A DNA stretch of 64,000 bases from JAPKZH01 sp963715635 (GCA_963715635.1 OY970261.1:2790001-2854000), one strand, 5' to 3'. Counted from the stretch's first letter, positions 9,243 to 18,821 are shown. A program made the numbers and translations. Notes: a model not told the origin generated them from the sequence alone.

Positions 9243-9254
9243 ATCAATCTTCTA

Positions 9255-10283
9255 TCAGAGCGTCCCGGCCATGAGCAGTTTCTTGGCGATGTCAAAGGCA
9301 TTGAGCGCCGATCCCCGGGTCAAATTGTCGGCGACAAGCCAGACCCAGAAGGCCCGGGGCAGCGTTTTCTCTTTCTTGATCTGGCCGACAAAGATTTCAT
9401 CCTTTCCCGAAACCGAAATAGGGGTCGCCGCGCAGGAATCACGGAAGGCCGTCATTTTGAAGGGCGGAGTCTCTCTTAAAAGCGCCTCCAAAGTTTCGAT
9501 ATCCGTATCTTTCTCAAGCTCGCAGTAGGTCATCAGCGAATAGGTATGGAAGACGGGAGCTTGGATGATCGACAGGGACAGGGAAAATTCCGGATGCTTC
9601 AGGACCCTTTTGATTTCGGAGGCGATCTGCCGTTCGCTGGAACAGAAGCCGCCGCGATCGGGCGTTTCGGTGTGCGACAGGATATTGAAGGCGATCTGCT
9701 CCTTGAACACTTTTTTCGAGGGCGGCGCCCCGTTCAGCAAGGCGACACTCTGGCTGGCCAGTTCCTGAACGCCGGCATCGTCAAACGCCGAAACGGGCTG
9801 AAGGATGACGGACACGGCTTTCGACATGCCGAACCTGGACAGGACTTGGTGAAAAAAATGCGAGAGAATAATGGTCACGGGGTGGGGGTTGGCAATGAGA
9901 GGAGGGCGTTCTTTGTCCAGAACATCGTCATTGACTCCGATGACGATGAGCGGAACGTCCTCATCAAGGTTAAAGGTTTCGCTGAGGTCGATCGCCCGGA
10001 ATCCTTGTCTCGCGGCGAGGCCTCCCAGTCTCCGGTTGGTCTCTTTGTCCGAGGCCAAGAAGATGAGGTCCTTTCCCTCCAGGGAATCTTCCTTGAGGCC
10101 CTGGATGACTTTGGGCTCCTTGCGGAACTCAGTGAGCTTGCTGTATTCCTCTTTGACGTCCGGATCGTAGAATTCAATCTCGAACGGGGCCAGCTTCTTG
10201 CGGGCCAGGACACTCCTGATCTCGCTGCCCCGGAGAGAATCGGTCCCGACAAGGGCCAGCTGGAATTTCTTTTGCGCTTTCAT
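9255..10283 (-). CDS. aspartate-semialdehyde-dehydrogenase-family protein without the catalytic Cys (Usg-like)
   Basis: The 342-residue product aligns with the Asd/Usg fold. Diagnostic strings include SQSVALLNG, KEQIAFNILSH, the ERQIASEIKRVL helix and WLVADNLTRGSALNAFDIAKKL. Real Asd enzymes have NPNC(S/T) at the active site; here residues 132-137 read NPHPVT, with Pro135 in place of the cysteine. The catalytic-His region reads APVFHTYSL instead of PVFHGHS, and the N-terminal glycine loop (LVGTDSLRGSE) is altered too. It is therefore unlikely to be a working dehydrogenase. E. coli Usg is a known family member that lacks the Cys. It sits 12 bases upstream of the ABC exporter and 20 downstream of the DUF465 gene, within the operon. 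Confidence 0.85.
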   Translation of the reverse strand: MKAQKKFQLALVGTDSLRGSEIRSVLARKKLAPFEIEFYDPDVKEEYSKLTEFRKEPKVIQGLKEDSLEGKDLIFLASDKETNRRLGGLAARQGFRAIDLSETFNLDEDVPLIVIGVNDDVLDKERPPLIANPHPVTIILSHFFHQVLSRFGMSKAVSVILQPVSAFDDAGVQELASQSVALLNGAPPSKKVFKEQIAFNILSHTETPDRGGFCSSERQIASEIKRVLKHPEFSLSLSIIQAPVFHTYSLMTYCELEKDTDIETLEALLRETPPFKMTAFRDSCAATPISVSGKDEIFVGQIKKEKTLPRAFWVWLVADNLTRGSALNAFDIAKKLLMAGTL

Positions 10284-10303
10284 CGGTGGGAGGGCATGGG
10301 TTT

Positions 10304-10525
10304 TCAGAGAGATTTCTGAAAATCCCGCATCATGACGTACATCCTGTCCTTGAGCGCAAGCTTCCGCTTTTTCAACTCCTTTTCTTCCAGCCGCTCCGCG
10401 TCCGTCAGGTACGGTTTTCCCTTGAACTCGGCCAGCTTCTTCTCATGCTTCTGGTGCTCTTCAAAAAGTCTTTTAAATTCGGCATTTTCCTTCAGCATGC
10501 GCTCTTTTAAGATAGCCTCATCCAT
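10304..10525 (-). CDS. DUF465 / YdcH-family small protein
   Basis: The 73-residue product is highly charged and predicted helical, with the family motif ELKKRKLALKDRMY near its C-terminus. DUF465 proteins are short coiled-coil proteins of unknown function. It lies 20 bases upstream of the Asd-like gene on the same strand. Confidence 0.85.
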   Translation of the reverse strand: MDEAILKERMLKENAEFKRLFEEHQKHEKKLAEFKGKPYLTDAERLEEKELKKRKLALKDRMYVMMRDFQKSL

Positions 10526-10577
10526 CCTGTCTTTTCCTCCAGGCTAAGAATATCATAATGAATAGGTTATTTCAATT

Positions 10578-11552
10578 TTAGGCAGACTCGAAAATGGCGA
10601 TGAGGCGGTCCGACAACGCCGCCCAGGTGAACTCTCGAATCTTCCGCTGTCCGGCCTGGGCCAAGCGCCTGCGAAGCACGTCATCGACAATCAGCCGGCT
10701 AATCTGGCGGCGCAGCAGGACTGGCCATGCCCAAGGGACAACGAGGGCCGTGTCGTTGTGGAAAGCGAAATCGCGGGTTCCGCTCGGGGTGCAGACGACA
10801 GGAACGCCGCAGGCCATGGCTTCGGCCGACGTGTTCGACCAGCCAGCCCGCAATTCTGCGCTGACAAAAATATCCGCCTGGGAAAAGAGCCAGGCCATGC
10901 GCTCCTGGGGCAGGTCGAGATAAAAATCATGAGGAATGCGCGTTCTTATCATGGACCGTGGATCGCGCCGGTCCTGGCCGACCAGAGTGTCAAACAAAAT
11001 CAGCCTCAATTGGGGGAATTCTTTAAAGAGGCCATCGACGGCGCGGAGGACATAGTGGATTCCTTTGCGGCGCTTATAGATGCGTCCATAGCAGAGGATA
11101 TTCAAAGTGTCCCGGGAAGGCTTGTTCTGGACAGGATAAAATATCTCGGGGTTGACTCCGCCCGCTGCTTTGACACAGCGAAGTTTATATTTCCGCTCCA
11201 TGCGCCGGCAAATACCCTCGGAATTGCCGAGGAAAAAATAGTTCCTTTGGACAACGTCTTTCTCCTTGCGATGACCTTCGAGAACAAAATAGAAATATTT
11301 TGCCCGGGCAGGAAGTTGTTCAAACTGGTCCAGAATGGAATATTCGCTGCACAGCCCGATGTCGAATTGTTCGTCGCCAAGGGAGGCAAGAGGTCGGGTG
11401 ACGCCCCGGAACGCCAGCCAGTCCGGCGCATTCCCTTCTGGGTGGAAAAGGATATAGGCATGTCCCCGTTTGACGAGTTCGTTGCCGATTTCAATATACC
11501 GTCGCACCCCGCCAAAAACTTCGACATGCGGCAGCAACGCGGCGATTTTCAT
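10578..11552 (-). CDS. GT4-type glycosyltransferase
   Basis: The 324-residue product has the GT-B layout. The N-terminal half starts MKIAALLPHVEVFGGVRRYIE with the usual GG loop. The C-terminal half has NILCYGRIYKRRKGIHYVLRA, the ADIFVSAELRAGWSNTSAEAMACGVPVV nucleotide-sugar-binding region and TRDFAFHNDTALVVP. It would transfer a sugar from a nucleotide donor, probably in envelope glycan assembly; donor and acceptor cannot be told. It is the first gene of the leftward run and lies 165 bases from the tRNA-Phe gene. Confidence 0.88.
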   Translation of the reverse strand: MKIAALLPHVEVFGGVRRYIEIGNELVKRGHAYILFHPEGNAPDWLAFRGVTRPLASLGDEQFDIGLCSEYSILDQFEQLPARAKYFYFVLEGHRKEKDVVQRNYFFLGNSEGICRRMERKYKLRCVKAAGGVNPEIFYPVQNKPSRDTLNILCYGRIYKRRKGIHYVLRAVDGLFKEFPQLRLILFDTLVGQDRRDPRSMIRTRIPHDFYLDLPQERMAWLFSQADIFVSAELRAGWSNTSAEAMACGVPVVCTPSGTRDFAFHNDTALVVPWAWPVLLRRQISRLIVDDVLRRRLAQAGQRKIREFTWAALSDRLIAIFESA

Positions 11553-11716
11553 GGTCGCTAACTTCGATTATATTTTTCCAAGCGTTTACAAATTCACGGT
11601 TCATTCTAACAGAATCGAAGACATTGGAGAAGAAAAAGACAGTTTTTCATACTCGATTTAAGAATTGACTTTAGCCGGGCGGATTAATATACTTATTTTC
11701 CGATTTGCTCTCAGAT

Positions 11717-11789
11717 GGCGAGGTAGCTCAGTCGGTAGAGCGAGGGACTGAAAATCCCTGCGTCGGCGGTTCGATTCCGTCCCTCGCCA
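11717..11789 (+). tRNA. tRNA-Phe (anticodon GAA)
   Basis: A full cloverleaf can be drawn. The acceptor GGCGAGG (11717-11723) pairs with CCTCGCC (11782-11788), with discriminator A at 11789. The D arm contains AGCTCAGTCGGTAGAGC. The anticodon arm is AGGGA-CTGAAAA-TCCCT with GAA at positions 34-36. The T arm ends in the usual GGTTCGATTCC. It has 73 bases and CCA is not encoded. The 3' end is the target of a probable island insertion (see the repeat at 20518). Confidence 0.97.
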
Positions 11790-11790
11790 T
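11771..11790 (+). repeat. attL-like site: tRNA-Phe 3' end
   Basis: These 20 bases, spanning the T-arm 3' half and the acceptor 3' strand of tRNA-Phe plus one base, recur exactly at 20518-20537 in the same orientation. The match stops at both ends of this stretch. This is the pattern left by integrases that recombine into tRNA 3' ends. Confidence 0.65.
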
Positions 11791-12074
11791 CTCGTTTTTC
11801 TTCAAGAAATTGTCTCTTTCCCTTTTGGCTCCCTTAGTCAGAATTAGGCGGTTTTAAGCAAATTCTGTGACTGTACGGTGACAAAGGGAGATGTCTGTCT
11901 TTGTCCCCGCCCTGTCCCCACGGCGGACTCGGGAAAAGAGGGCTGTGACAACGGCTTGACATGGGAAGGGGTTCAATTACTGATTTGGGACGCTTGAGGT
12001 AATGAACTCAGCCCAGTTGACTCTGCCTCCTTTCCTTGTTAATCTTTAGCCATCCCAAATATAAGGGGTCAGCA

Positions 12075-14594
12075 GTGGCCATCAAGTGTCCGAAATGTCA
12101 GGCTGAAAATCCAGAGACCAAGCAGTTCTGCGCTGATTGCGGGACTCGATTAGGCCTTCCCGAGGCACCCCAGATATCGGTCACCCGGACCCTTGAAACG
12201 ACAACAGATGAGCTCCCCCGGGGCGTCGTCTTTGCCGGCCGCTACGAGATCATCGAGGAGTTAGGCACGGGCGGCATGGGCCGCGTCTACCGCGCCCAAG
12301 ACACTAAGCTCAACGAGGAAATCGCCCTCAAGCTGATCAAGCCCGAGATCGCCGCTAATAAACGGACAGTCGAACGCTTCCGGAACGAGCTCAAGACGGC
12401 CCGCAAGATCCGGCACAAGAATGTCTGCGGGATGTATGACTTCCACGAAGAAGGAAAGACCCTCTACCTGACGATGGAGTACGTCCGCGGAGAAGACCTG
12501 AAGAGCCTGCTCCACAGGATGAAGACCCTGCCCGTTGGGACGGCCCTATCGATTGCCCATCAGATAGCCGAAGGTCTGGGTGAGGCGCACAAGCTGGGCA
12601 TCGTGCATAGGGACCTGAAGCCCGGCAACATCATGATCGACAAAGATGGCCAAGCCAAAGTCATGGATTTCGGGATTGCCCGCTCGCTTCTGGGGAAAGG
12701 TCTGACAGGAGAAGGAGCGATTATTGGAACGCCGGAATACATGAGCCCGGAGCAGGTCGAGGGGAAAGAAGCCGACCAGCGGGCGGATATTTACGCCCTG
12801 GGGATCATTCTCTTCGAGATGGTGACAGGGAGGCTGCCGTTCGAGGGGGAAACCCCGTTCAGTATCGCCACCAAGCATAAAACCGAACCACCCCCCATTC
12901 CGAAAAAGCTTGTGCCGCAGATTCCGGAAGGGCTCAACAAACTCATCCTCCGCTGTCTCGAGAAGGACAGGGCGAAGCGCTACCAGACGGCCGAGGAGCT
13001 CATCGCCGACATCTCCGCCGTGGAGCAGGCCCTTCCCGTGACCGATCGCGTCCTTCCAGTCCGCAAGCCCCTCTCTTCGCGGGAGCTCACCGTCAAGCTG
13101 TCGCTCAAAAAGGTCCTCATTCCGGGATTAGCGGTCGTGGCCGTCGTCATCATCGCCTTGGCCCTGCGGCTTCTCCTCCCCAGACACTCTCAGCCGCTGT
13201 CCGTCGGCGCCGTGGATTCCATCGCCGTTCTTCCCTTCGAGAACCTTTCCCGAGACTCATCGCAGGATTACTTCTCCGACGGGATGGCGGACGAACTCAT
13301 CTCGAAACTGTACGTCATCAGTTCCCTACGGGTTCCGCCCTTCCGATCTATTAAGGATTATAGGGCCACAAAGAAGACGTACCGAGAGATCGCGGCTGAA
13401 CTCAAAGTGAAAACCATCCTGGACGCGGGCGTGCTCCGGGTGGGGGACCGAGTCCGAATCACGGCCAAACTCATCGACCCAGCGACCGAGCGACCGCTCT
13501 GGACAGGCAATTATGAACGAGAACTCAAAGATATCCTAGCCCTCCAGAGCGAAATCTCTCAGGCCATCGTCCGCGAGATCCGGGTCCAAGTCACGCCGCA
13601 GGAGAGCGAGCAGCTTAAGACCGCCCGCCGTGTCGATCCCGAGGCGTACGAAGCCTGTCTCAGGGGTATATATTTCGCAAATAAGTGGACTGCGGACGGG
13701 ATTAAGAAAGCGATCGCCCAATTCCAGCATTCCATTGACATCGACCCCGCCTTCGCTAGTGCTTACGCCGGACTGGCAGGTGCCTACAAGTGGTCCGCGA
13801 TGATGGGCTTGTCAGCTACGAATGAGGCGTTCCCAAGAGCCCGGGCGGCGGCGCAGAAGGCCCTGGGGTTGGATGAACACCTGGCGGAAGCACACATCGC
13901 CCTAGCTGCGGTCATGTGTCTATTCGAATGGAACTGGGCCGGAGCTGAGCAGGAATACCGGCAGGCGATTACACTCAACCCATCTAGCTCTGAAGCGCAC
14001 TTCGGCTACGGCTTTTATTTAACGGACATGGGGCGCACTGATGAAGCAATCAATGAAACCAAACGCGCGCTGGATCTGGATCCTCTTACACCCACCACAA
14101 GCCTGGAGTTGGGATGGGTTTTGTACTACGCCCGCCGGCATGACGAGTCGATTGCCCAGCTGAAAAAAACGCTGGACTTGGCCCCGGAGGACCTCGGCTA
14201 TGCGCACATGGAACTCAGCTGGAATTATGCGCAAAAACGGATGTACCCGGAGGCTGTGGCGGAATGCCGACGGGCGATTCGCCTAAGCCCGGATGACCAA
14301 GTCGTGCTGGGCAGTTGTGGAGGTATCTACGGACTTGCGGGTGAGCGCACAGAAGCTCTAAAGTGCCTGGAGAGCCTAAAGGGCTTGTTAGCGCGGGGAT
14401 ATGCAGACCCCTACAACATAGCAATGCTATATGACGGGCTAGGAGAAGACGACTGCACGCTGGAATGGCTTGAGCGGGCTTATCGAGAGCGTTCCGTCAG
14501 CCTCTGCGGTTTAAGAATGGAGATCTTCTCCGATAGGCTGCGCTCCAACCCGCGCTTCCAGGAACTGCTGCGCCGCATGAACTTCCCACAATAG
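12075..14594 (+). CDS. zinc-ribbon / Ser-Thr kinase / TolB-like / TPR receptor protein
   Basis: The product has 839 residues from a GTG at 12075. That start is preceded by AAGGGG and places a zinc ribbon (CPKC...CADCG) at residues 5-23; the open frame runs further up to an ATG at 12036 that has no ribosome site. The kinase domain (about 57-317) keeps the glycine loop ELGTGGMGRVY, the VAIK-type Lys (K86), HRDLKPGN (178-185), DFG (198-200) and the GTPEYMSPEQ activation segment. A membrane helix follows at about 347-368. Then comes a TolB-like/FlgO-type domain starting SIAVLPFENLSRDSSQDYFS, and TPRs to the C-terminus. The kinase side is cytoplasmic and the repeats face the periplasm. This architecture is expanded in Acidobacteriota relatives. 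It lies inside the tRNA-Phe island. Confidence 0.9.
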   Translation: MAIKCPKCQAENPETKQFCADCGTRLGLPEAPQISVTRTLETTTDELPRGVVFAGRYEIIEELGTGGMGRVYRAQDTKLNEEIALKLIKPEIAANKRTVERFRNELKTARKIRHKNVCGMYDFHEEGKTLYLTMEYVRGEDLKSLLHRMKTLPVGTALSIAHQIAEGLGEAHKLGIVHRDLKPGNIMIDKDGQAKVMDFGIARSLLGKGLTGEGAIIGTPEYMSPEQVEGKEADQRADIYALGIILFEMVTGRLPFEGETPFSIATKHKTEPPPIPKKLVPQIPEGLNKLILRCLEKDRAKRYQTAEELIADISAVEQALPVTDRVLPVRKPLSSRELTVKLSLKKVLIPGLAVVAVVIIALALRLLLPRHSQPLSVGAVDSIAVLPFENLSRDSSQDYFSDGMADELISKLYVISSLRVPPFRSIKDYRATKKTYREIAAELKVKTILDAGVLRVGDRVRITAKLIDPATERPLWTGNYERELKDILALQSEISQAIVREIRVQVTPQESEQLKTARRVDPEAYEACLRGIYFANKWTADGIKKAIAQFQHSIDIDPAFASAYAGLAGAYKWSAMMGLSATNEAFPRARAAAQKALGLDEHLAEAHIALAAVMCLFEWNWAGAEQEYRQAITLNPSSSEAHFGYGFYLTDMGRTDEAINETKRALDLDPLTPTTSLELGWVLYYARRHDESIAQLKKTLDLAPEDLGYAHMELSWNYAQKRMYPEAVAECRRAIRLSPDDQVVLGSCGGIYGLAGERTEALKCLESLKGLLARGYADPYNIAMLYDGLGEDDCTLEWLERAYRERSVSLCGLRMEIFSDRLRSNPRFQELLRRMNFPQ

Positions 14595-14619
14595 GCCCGT
14601 CGCCCTCTCTTCTTATTGA

Positions 14620-14700
14620 AAGGACTTCTTCATCTGGAAGGACGCCGACTCCGGCCTGCCCGAGGTTGCGGACGCCAAGAAGCGGTTGATCAAGCTCTAG
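14620..14700 (+). pseudogene. remnant: C-terminal tail of a kinase-TPR gene
   Basis: After a stop at 14617-14619, one frame encodes KDFFIWKDADSGLPEVADAK and ends KRLIKL then TAG. The WKDAD-GLPEV-DA-KRL pattern is the terminal TPR tail seen again at 18061-18171, whereas the intact kinase gene just upstream ends differently (RRMNFPQ). It is therefore a leftover of a second, related gene that was deleted or recombined. Confidence 0.6.
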
Positions 14701-14808
14701 AATTCCCAGGTACGGATCAAAGCTCAGATGCGCGGTATTCTTGAGCAGATTGCCAAACTCCCGTTGGTCGCTCGCAATGATGAGGTAACGATATTTCGTA
14801 CGTTAAGA

Positions 14809-17624
14809 TTAGAACCGCAGGGTGGCTTTAATTTGTGTCCACCGCGGCAACTGCCTTGCCCAGACCTGTCCGAATAGAGAACTATCCTGCTTAACGAAGG
14901 AAACAGGCTGCTGGCTATTCATCAGGTTATAAACGTTGATGCCAAGGCCCAAGATAATCCCCCTCCTGATCTGGAAATCTTTTTCAATCAGGAGGTCCAC
15001 ATACATATGGGGCGGTGTCGTCCTCCCGCCGCGCCCCTCGGGAAACGCCAAATAGCCTCCATAGCCCTCTACCCATCCCTTCATTTCCCAATGATAACCG
15101 GACAGATACTCAATGTCAGTTGAGACATTGAAGCCATAAGGCGCAAAATAGGTCGTAAATATTTTAACGACGTGGTCCACGCTGTAGGGGAGGAATCCGT
15201 ACCAGCCCTCGTCGCCGATCCCCGTTCCGCCCAGGCCGGCGAATATCTGGTCGTACAATGCCTTGTTTGGAGCTCCCGGGGGCATATAGGGCCGGTCGCC
15301 GAAAACACCTGAATTATACCACTGTCCCCCGAAGCTAGAATCCCAAGTCTGATGCTCGTAGGAGTTGCCGGGAGCCGTCCCCTTGGCCTGGGACCAGGTG
15401 TAGGAAGCGTTCAGCATGAGCCGGCCCGGAATCTTCCCGTTGAGCTCGACTTCGACGGCTCTGTAATCTCGTTTCTTCAGTTTGAGATTGGTGTAGAAGT
15501 ATCTTATTTCCGATTCCGTTTCCGGATCATAAAAGGCGGTGTCATCCAGCAGGTCATGCGAATACGAGAGGATCCCCTGACTTTCAGGGCCCAGTTCGTC
15601 CAGAGCTGTCGGTCGAATTCAAGGAGGAACTTGTTCACCTTTTCGGGCTTCAAATTAGGGTCTATTTCTTCGGGCGCTGCGGCCGGACTCTGTTCCCAGA
15701 CGAAAGCCCAGTTGGCCGGGTCCTTCAATTGGGATACTGATGGGTTTTGGGGGCCGACCCAAGAGTAATCGCGGAAACTAACGGCATAATATGAATTAAA
15801 ATTTCCTAGAACTTGGGTGGGGACGGGCATGGCGAACATCCCATATCCGAATTTCAGGACGTTGCGGCCGTCTCCTGTTAGGTCAAAGTCCACCGAAGCG
15901 CGCGGCTGCAGGAAATCCCCGAGTCCCCAGCTCCAGAGTCGCTTGCCAACGTCGTTATAAACCCTCTGGGTATCGGTCCTCAGCCCCAGTATGAGAGACA
16001 AGCGCCCCAGAACGATATTGTCCTCGGCGTATAACCCAAATCCGTGGGTCGCATCCTTGTCTCCTCCGACTCCATATTCCTGCAGCACGACAGGAATACC
16101 CGGCGCCGACCAGATGATGTAGGTTCCGTTGTCAAACCCGTCCCCCGGCCAGGGGTCGGCGTCAAGGCCCGTCCAATGATACACATCATTGTATTTATTG
16201 CCGTAATAGCTCCACCCGGCCTTGATCTCGTGGTTTCCCCAGCGGCCCAGGTCGAGGTATTGGGTCAGGCCGACCGCCAAGTCTGTCCGACGCTCAAGCG
16301 ACCGGAAGCTTTGATAGATGTTGTTAGTTATTTGGCCAATATCCTGCCAGGAATAGGACGGAGGGCCAAAATTGCCGCTGAGGGGTTCTGTGTCGGTATC
16401 GTTCCGGTTCTGCCCCCAGGCTACGGTCAGGAGAGTGTTCTGGGAGAGGATCCCTTGGTAGTTGAGCCGGTAGGAGTAGCGAGTGTAGGTCGTTTGAGTA
16501 TAGGTTTCCGGGACGCCGATGCCGCCTGTCTGATGAAGGAACTTGTCCAGGGTCCCGCTCAGGGACAGAGTATGGTTCTTGTAAGGCGTGAACGTGATTT
16601 TTCCGAAGCCGTTGTTCGTGATGGCGCGCCTTTGCCCGGGCGGAACCGTGAGCCAGCCGATTGTCTGTTGACTGCTCTTATCGGAGTTCCCGAAGAAGTT
16701 GTCGGACAGGAAGAACCAGAGTTTGTCCTTGACGATGGGGCCGCCCAGGTTCCCGAAATACTGCTGGAGAGAGGTATCCGGGACGCTGACGACCGAGAGC
16801 TGCTCCTGCCTTTTGGCCCGGAGGCCCGAATCTTGGACGAGTCCTCCCAGCTGCCCGTGAAAGGAATTGCTGCCCGATTTCGTCACGATGTTGATGAAGC
16901 CTCCCAGGCCCTGGCCCATCTCGGGTGCGAACCCGTCGGAGACGATCTGGACCTCTTCCCAGGCGTCATAGTTGAGGCGCACACCGGGATCATTAATATA
17001 AACACCTTGCGTTGAGAGGCCGTCCACAAGCCAGTTATTCCCGGCGTCGCCCTCGCCCCGGAAGCTCGGCAGGCCCGTTTCCGTTCCTAGCGCCGAATTC
17101 GCCCCGCCGGAGACCGTGTTGACCCTCACACCCGTGACTCCCGGCGTAAGGTTGACGATCTCCGCGATAGTCCTCGCCTGGGTGGGGACAAGCGCGAGGT
17201 CCCCGCTGTTCAGCCGGTAGCTCGTATCGGCTTTTGTTTTGTCGATCAGCGGGTTCACCGCGGTGACGGTAACCTCCTCCTTGACGGCAGCGGGCTTCAG
17301 CACGATAGAGAGGCTCCCTGTGAGTCCCAATCGGACTTCGTTCCCGGTCATCGTCAGCTTTTCAAACCCGGGAAGTTCGAAAGTCAGGGAGTAGATGCCC
17401 ACAGGAAGCAGGGGAAGGCGGAACTGACCCTTTTGGTCCGTGACGGCTGTTCGCAGCCCCTGGAGGTTAGGGCTTTTGGCCGTGATCGAAACGCCGGGAA
17501 GCGCTTCGCCCTTTTCCTCAGTAATTCTGCCCCGGACCTCGCCCGTCTGCTGGGCCCCAAGAGCTCCGCAGAGCATAACAAGAAGAATAAGAAAGCTAGC
17601 TGCGATTCTCAGCGATTTTTTCAT
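14809..17624 (-). CDS. SusC-like TonB-dependent outer-membrane receptor, single-base frameshift
   Basis: The start is ATG 17624 (signal peptide MKKSLRIAASFLILLVMLCG, then ALGAQ), preceded by AAGGGGGG; an upstream in-frame start lacks these features. Domains in order: a carboxypeptidase-regulatory beta-sandwich (GEVRGRITEEKGEALPGVSI), a plug (DLALVPTQARTIAEIVNLTPG), and a long barrel ending in Phe (QIKATLRF). The frame breaks at about 15574-15577: reading GTC AGG GGA TCC leads to a stop at 15504, whereas one extra G restores GILSYSHDLLDD and the remaining ~250 residues to 14809. The full length would be 938 residues. This class imports oligosaccharides or other large ligands with TonB. The break may be real decay or a missing base in a G run. 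Confidence 0.85.
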
Positions 17625-18048
17625 TCTTACCCCCCTTATTTCCCAGGAATCATGGAAATCAGATATGGCCAATTCCTCAGTCTCCCAATGGATGGGGCAG
17701 ATATTCGGATGGTCGAGGGCTGAGGTGGCCAGGGATTCGTGGATAAAATGTTCCCGTAAAACCGGAAAGTGTCCGGATTTTCAGAACGACATTTGGGACG
17801 CTTCATAGGGGCCCTTTCCCTTATTTGCTTGGCCTGAGCATATCGAAATGAACCAAGATAGTCAAGCTGCTAAACCTATGGACAGTCGCCAATGGGTTTT
17901 TCCACTTCTAAAGCATCCTTAGGAATAAGAAGCTCCTTTTCTGCTGCAGTGGCTGATTAAGCGTTCATGGGCCGGTTTTACTTCGTCCCATCGTCGTGGA
18001 CGATTAATCGTAGCGCACTCGGATGTCAAGTTGAACTCGACATAGCGG
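17625..18048. other. intergenic segment without a gene
   Basis: No coding frame is supported here. It contains a short CCGGA/TCCGG hairpin at about 17762-17777. It also contains ATTTGGGACGCTT at 17791-17803, which also occurs at 11982-11994 upstream of the kinase gene, so the two island genes share a short upstream string. Confidence 0.5.
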
Positions 18049-18171
18049 ATGCCCGGCTTAGAAGCCATAGAGCAATTTAAGCGTGTCCTCGACCTCTGGA
18101 AGGACGCCGACCCGGGCCTGCCCGAAGTCGAAGATGCCAGGAAGAGGCTGGCGGGGCTGAAGAATTATTGA
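18049..18171 (+). pseudogene. remnant: C-terminal tail of a second kinase-TPR gene
   Basis: ATG 18049 opens a 40-residue frame whose 36 last residues begin EAIEQFKRVLDLWKDADPGL and end KRLAGLKNY. It is a TPR tail clearly paralogous to the one at 14620-14700 (WKDAD-GLPEV-DA-KRL). An in-frame TAG directly upstream (18043-18045) shows that the rest of the gene is gone. Confidence 0.65.
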
Positions 18172-18300
18172 GGCGCAATAATTTTGACTTGAGTAGGCCA
18201 AACTGAGCCATTTTTAGTGGTTTTGTCCACTCTGCGTCCCCACGGCGGGCGCACCTGGTGAGAGGTCTGTTCTATATGCCAGGGTCAGATAAAGATCAAT

Positions 18301-18378
18301 GCGGAAAGGCTTCTGCCGTCCCATGTTTTCCAGCAGGTCGCCTTGATGGCGGCCGAGGAGCAGGCGGAGTATTTTTGA
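18301..18378 (+). pseudogene. remnant: C-terminus of an IS91-like transposase
   Basis: The frame from 18301 reads AERLLPSHVFQQVALMAAEE and ends QAEYF then TGA. This equals the C-terminus of the transposases at 34710-35978 and 37834-38591 (SHVFQQVALMAAEE-x-x-x-YF). Everything upstream of this tail is missing. Confidence 0.85.
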
Positions 18379-18602
18379 TCGTCATACTGAAGTCATCATG
18401 AGCCGGGGAGGATGTCTATGGTCTTTCGGTCGGCTTTGAGGTCTTTCAAGGCAATGTTCCGGCTAAAAGCCTTTATGTTTTCGTGTCCTCCTCCTGCTTG
18501 ACTTCGATCATCGGCAGAGAATACAATTTTTTCGTGCAAGGGAGTATGCTTTTAAGGTCCAGGGGGCAGCGATCTCAAGCGATCACAAAAAGCAAAATCC
18601 TG
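18379..18602 (+). mobile_element. IS91-like element, terminal region
   Basis: The ~220 bases after the transposase stop are similar, over their whole length, to the reverse complement of 37610-37833, which follows the stop of another copy. Shared strings include TCTATGGTCTTTCGG, GGGAATACAATTTTTTCGTG-like text and AAAAAGCAAAATC. Similarity ends just after AAAAAGCAAAATC, so the element end is placed near 18602. It overlaps the 3' end of the HTH gene at 18552-18794. Confidence 0.65.
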
Positions 18603-18794
18603 TTCTCCGGTCTTATCGGGCTGCTGGATGATATTAACTTTTTTGATTGCTTTCATCGGGAACATCTTTCGGATAACAGATGAATCTACCTCAAGCACGG
18701 TCGCGATCTCTTGAGAGGAAGCCCCAAATTTCAGAAGAAGGGCAATAAGCAACCGCTTGATGTTCACGAGTTCAATCAGTTCCGGAGAGTCCAT
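18552..18794 (-). CDS. small HTH protein (cassette gene 4), 3' end replaced by IS sequence
   Basis: The start is ATG 18794, preceded by GGAGG with a five-base gap; an upstream in-frame codon lacks a ribosome site. The 80-residue product has a helix (ELIELVNIKRLLIALLLK) followed by a helix-turn-helix (GASSQEIATVLEVDSSVIRK). It is similar in design to the two HTH proteins upstream. The last ~16 residues (DFAFCDRLRSLPPGP) are encoded by the IS91-like end, so the native C-terminus was probably cut or altered. It starts 27 bases after the HEPN gene. Confidence 0.6.
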   Translation of the reverse strand: MDSPELIELVNIKRLLIALLLKFGASSQEIATVLEVDSSVIRKMFPMKAIKKVNIIQQPDKTGEQDFAFCDRLRSLPPGP

Positions 18795-18821
18795 GTATCC
18801 TCCAATCAAATACCGAAGTGC

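Noticed and set aside
12036..12074. Upstream ATG start for the kinase gene
   Set aside because: It adds MLIFSHPKYKGSA before the zinc ribbon and has no ribosome site, whereas the GTG at 12075 does.
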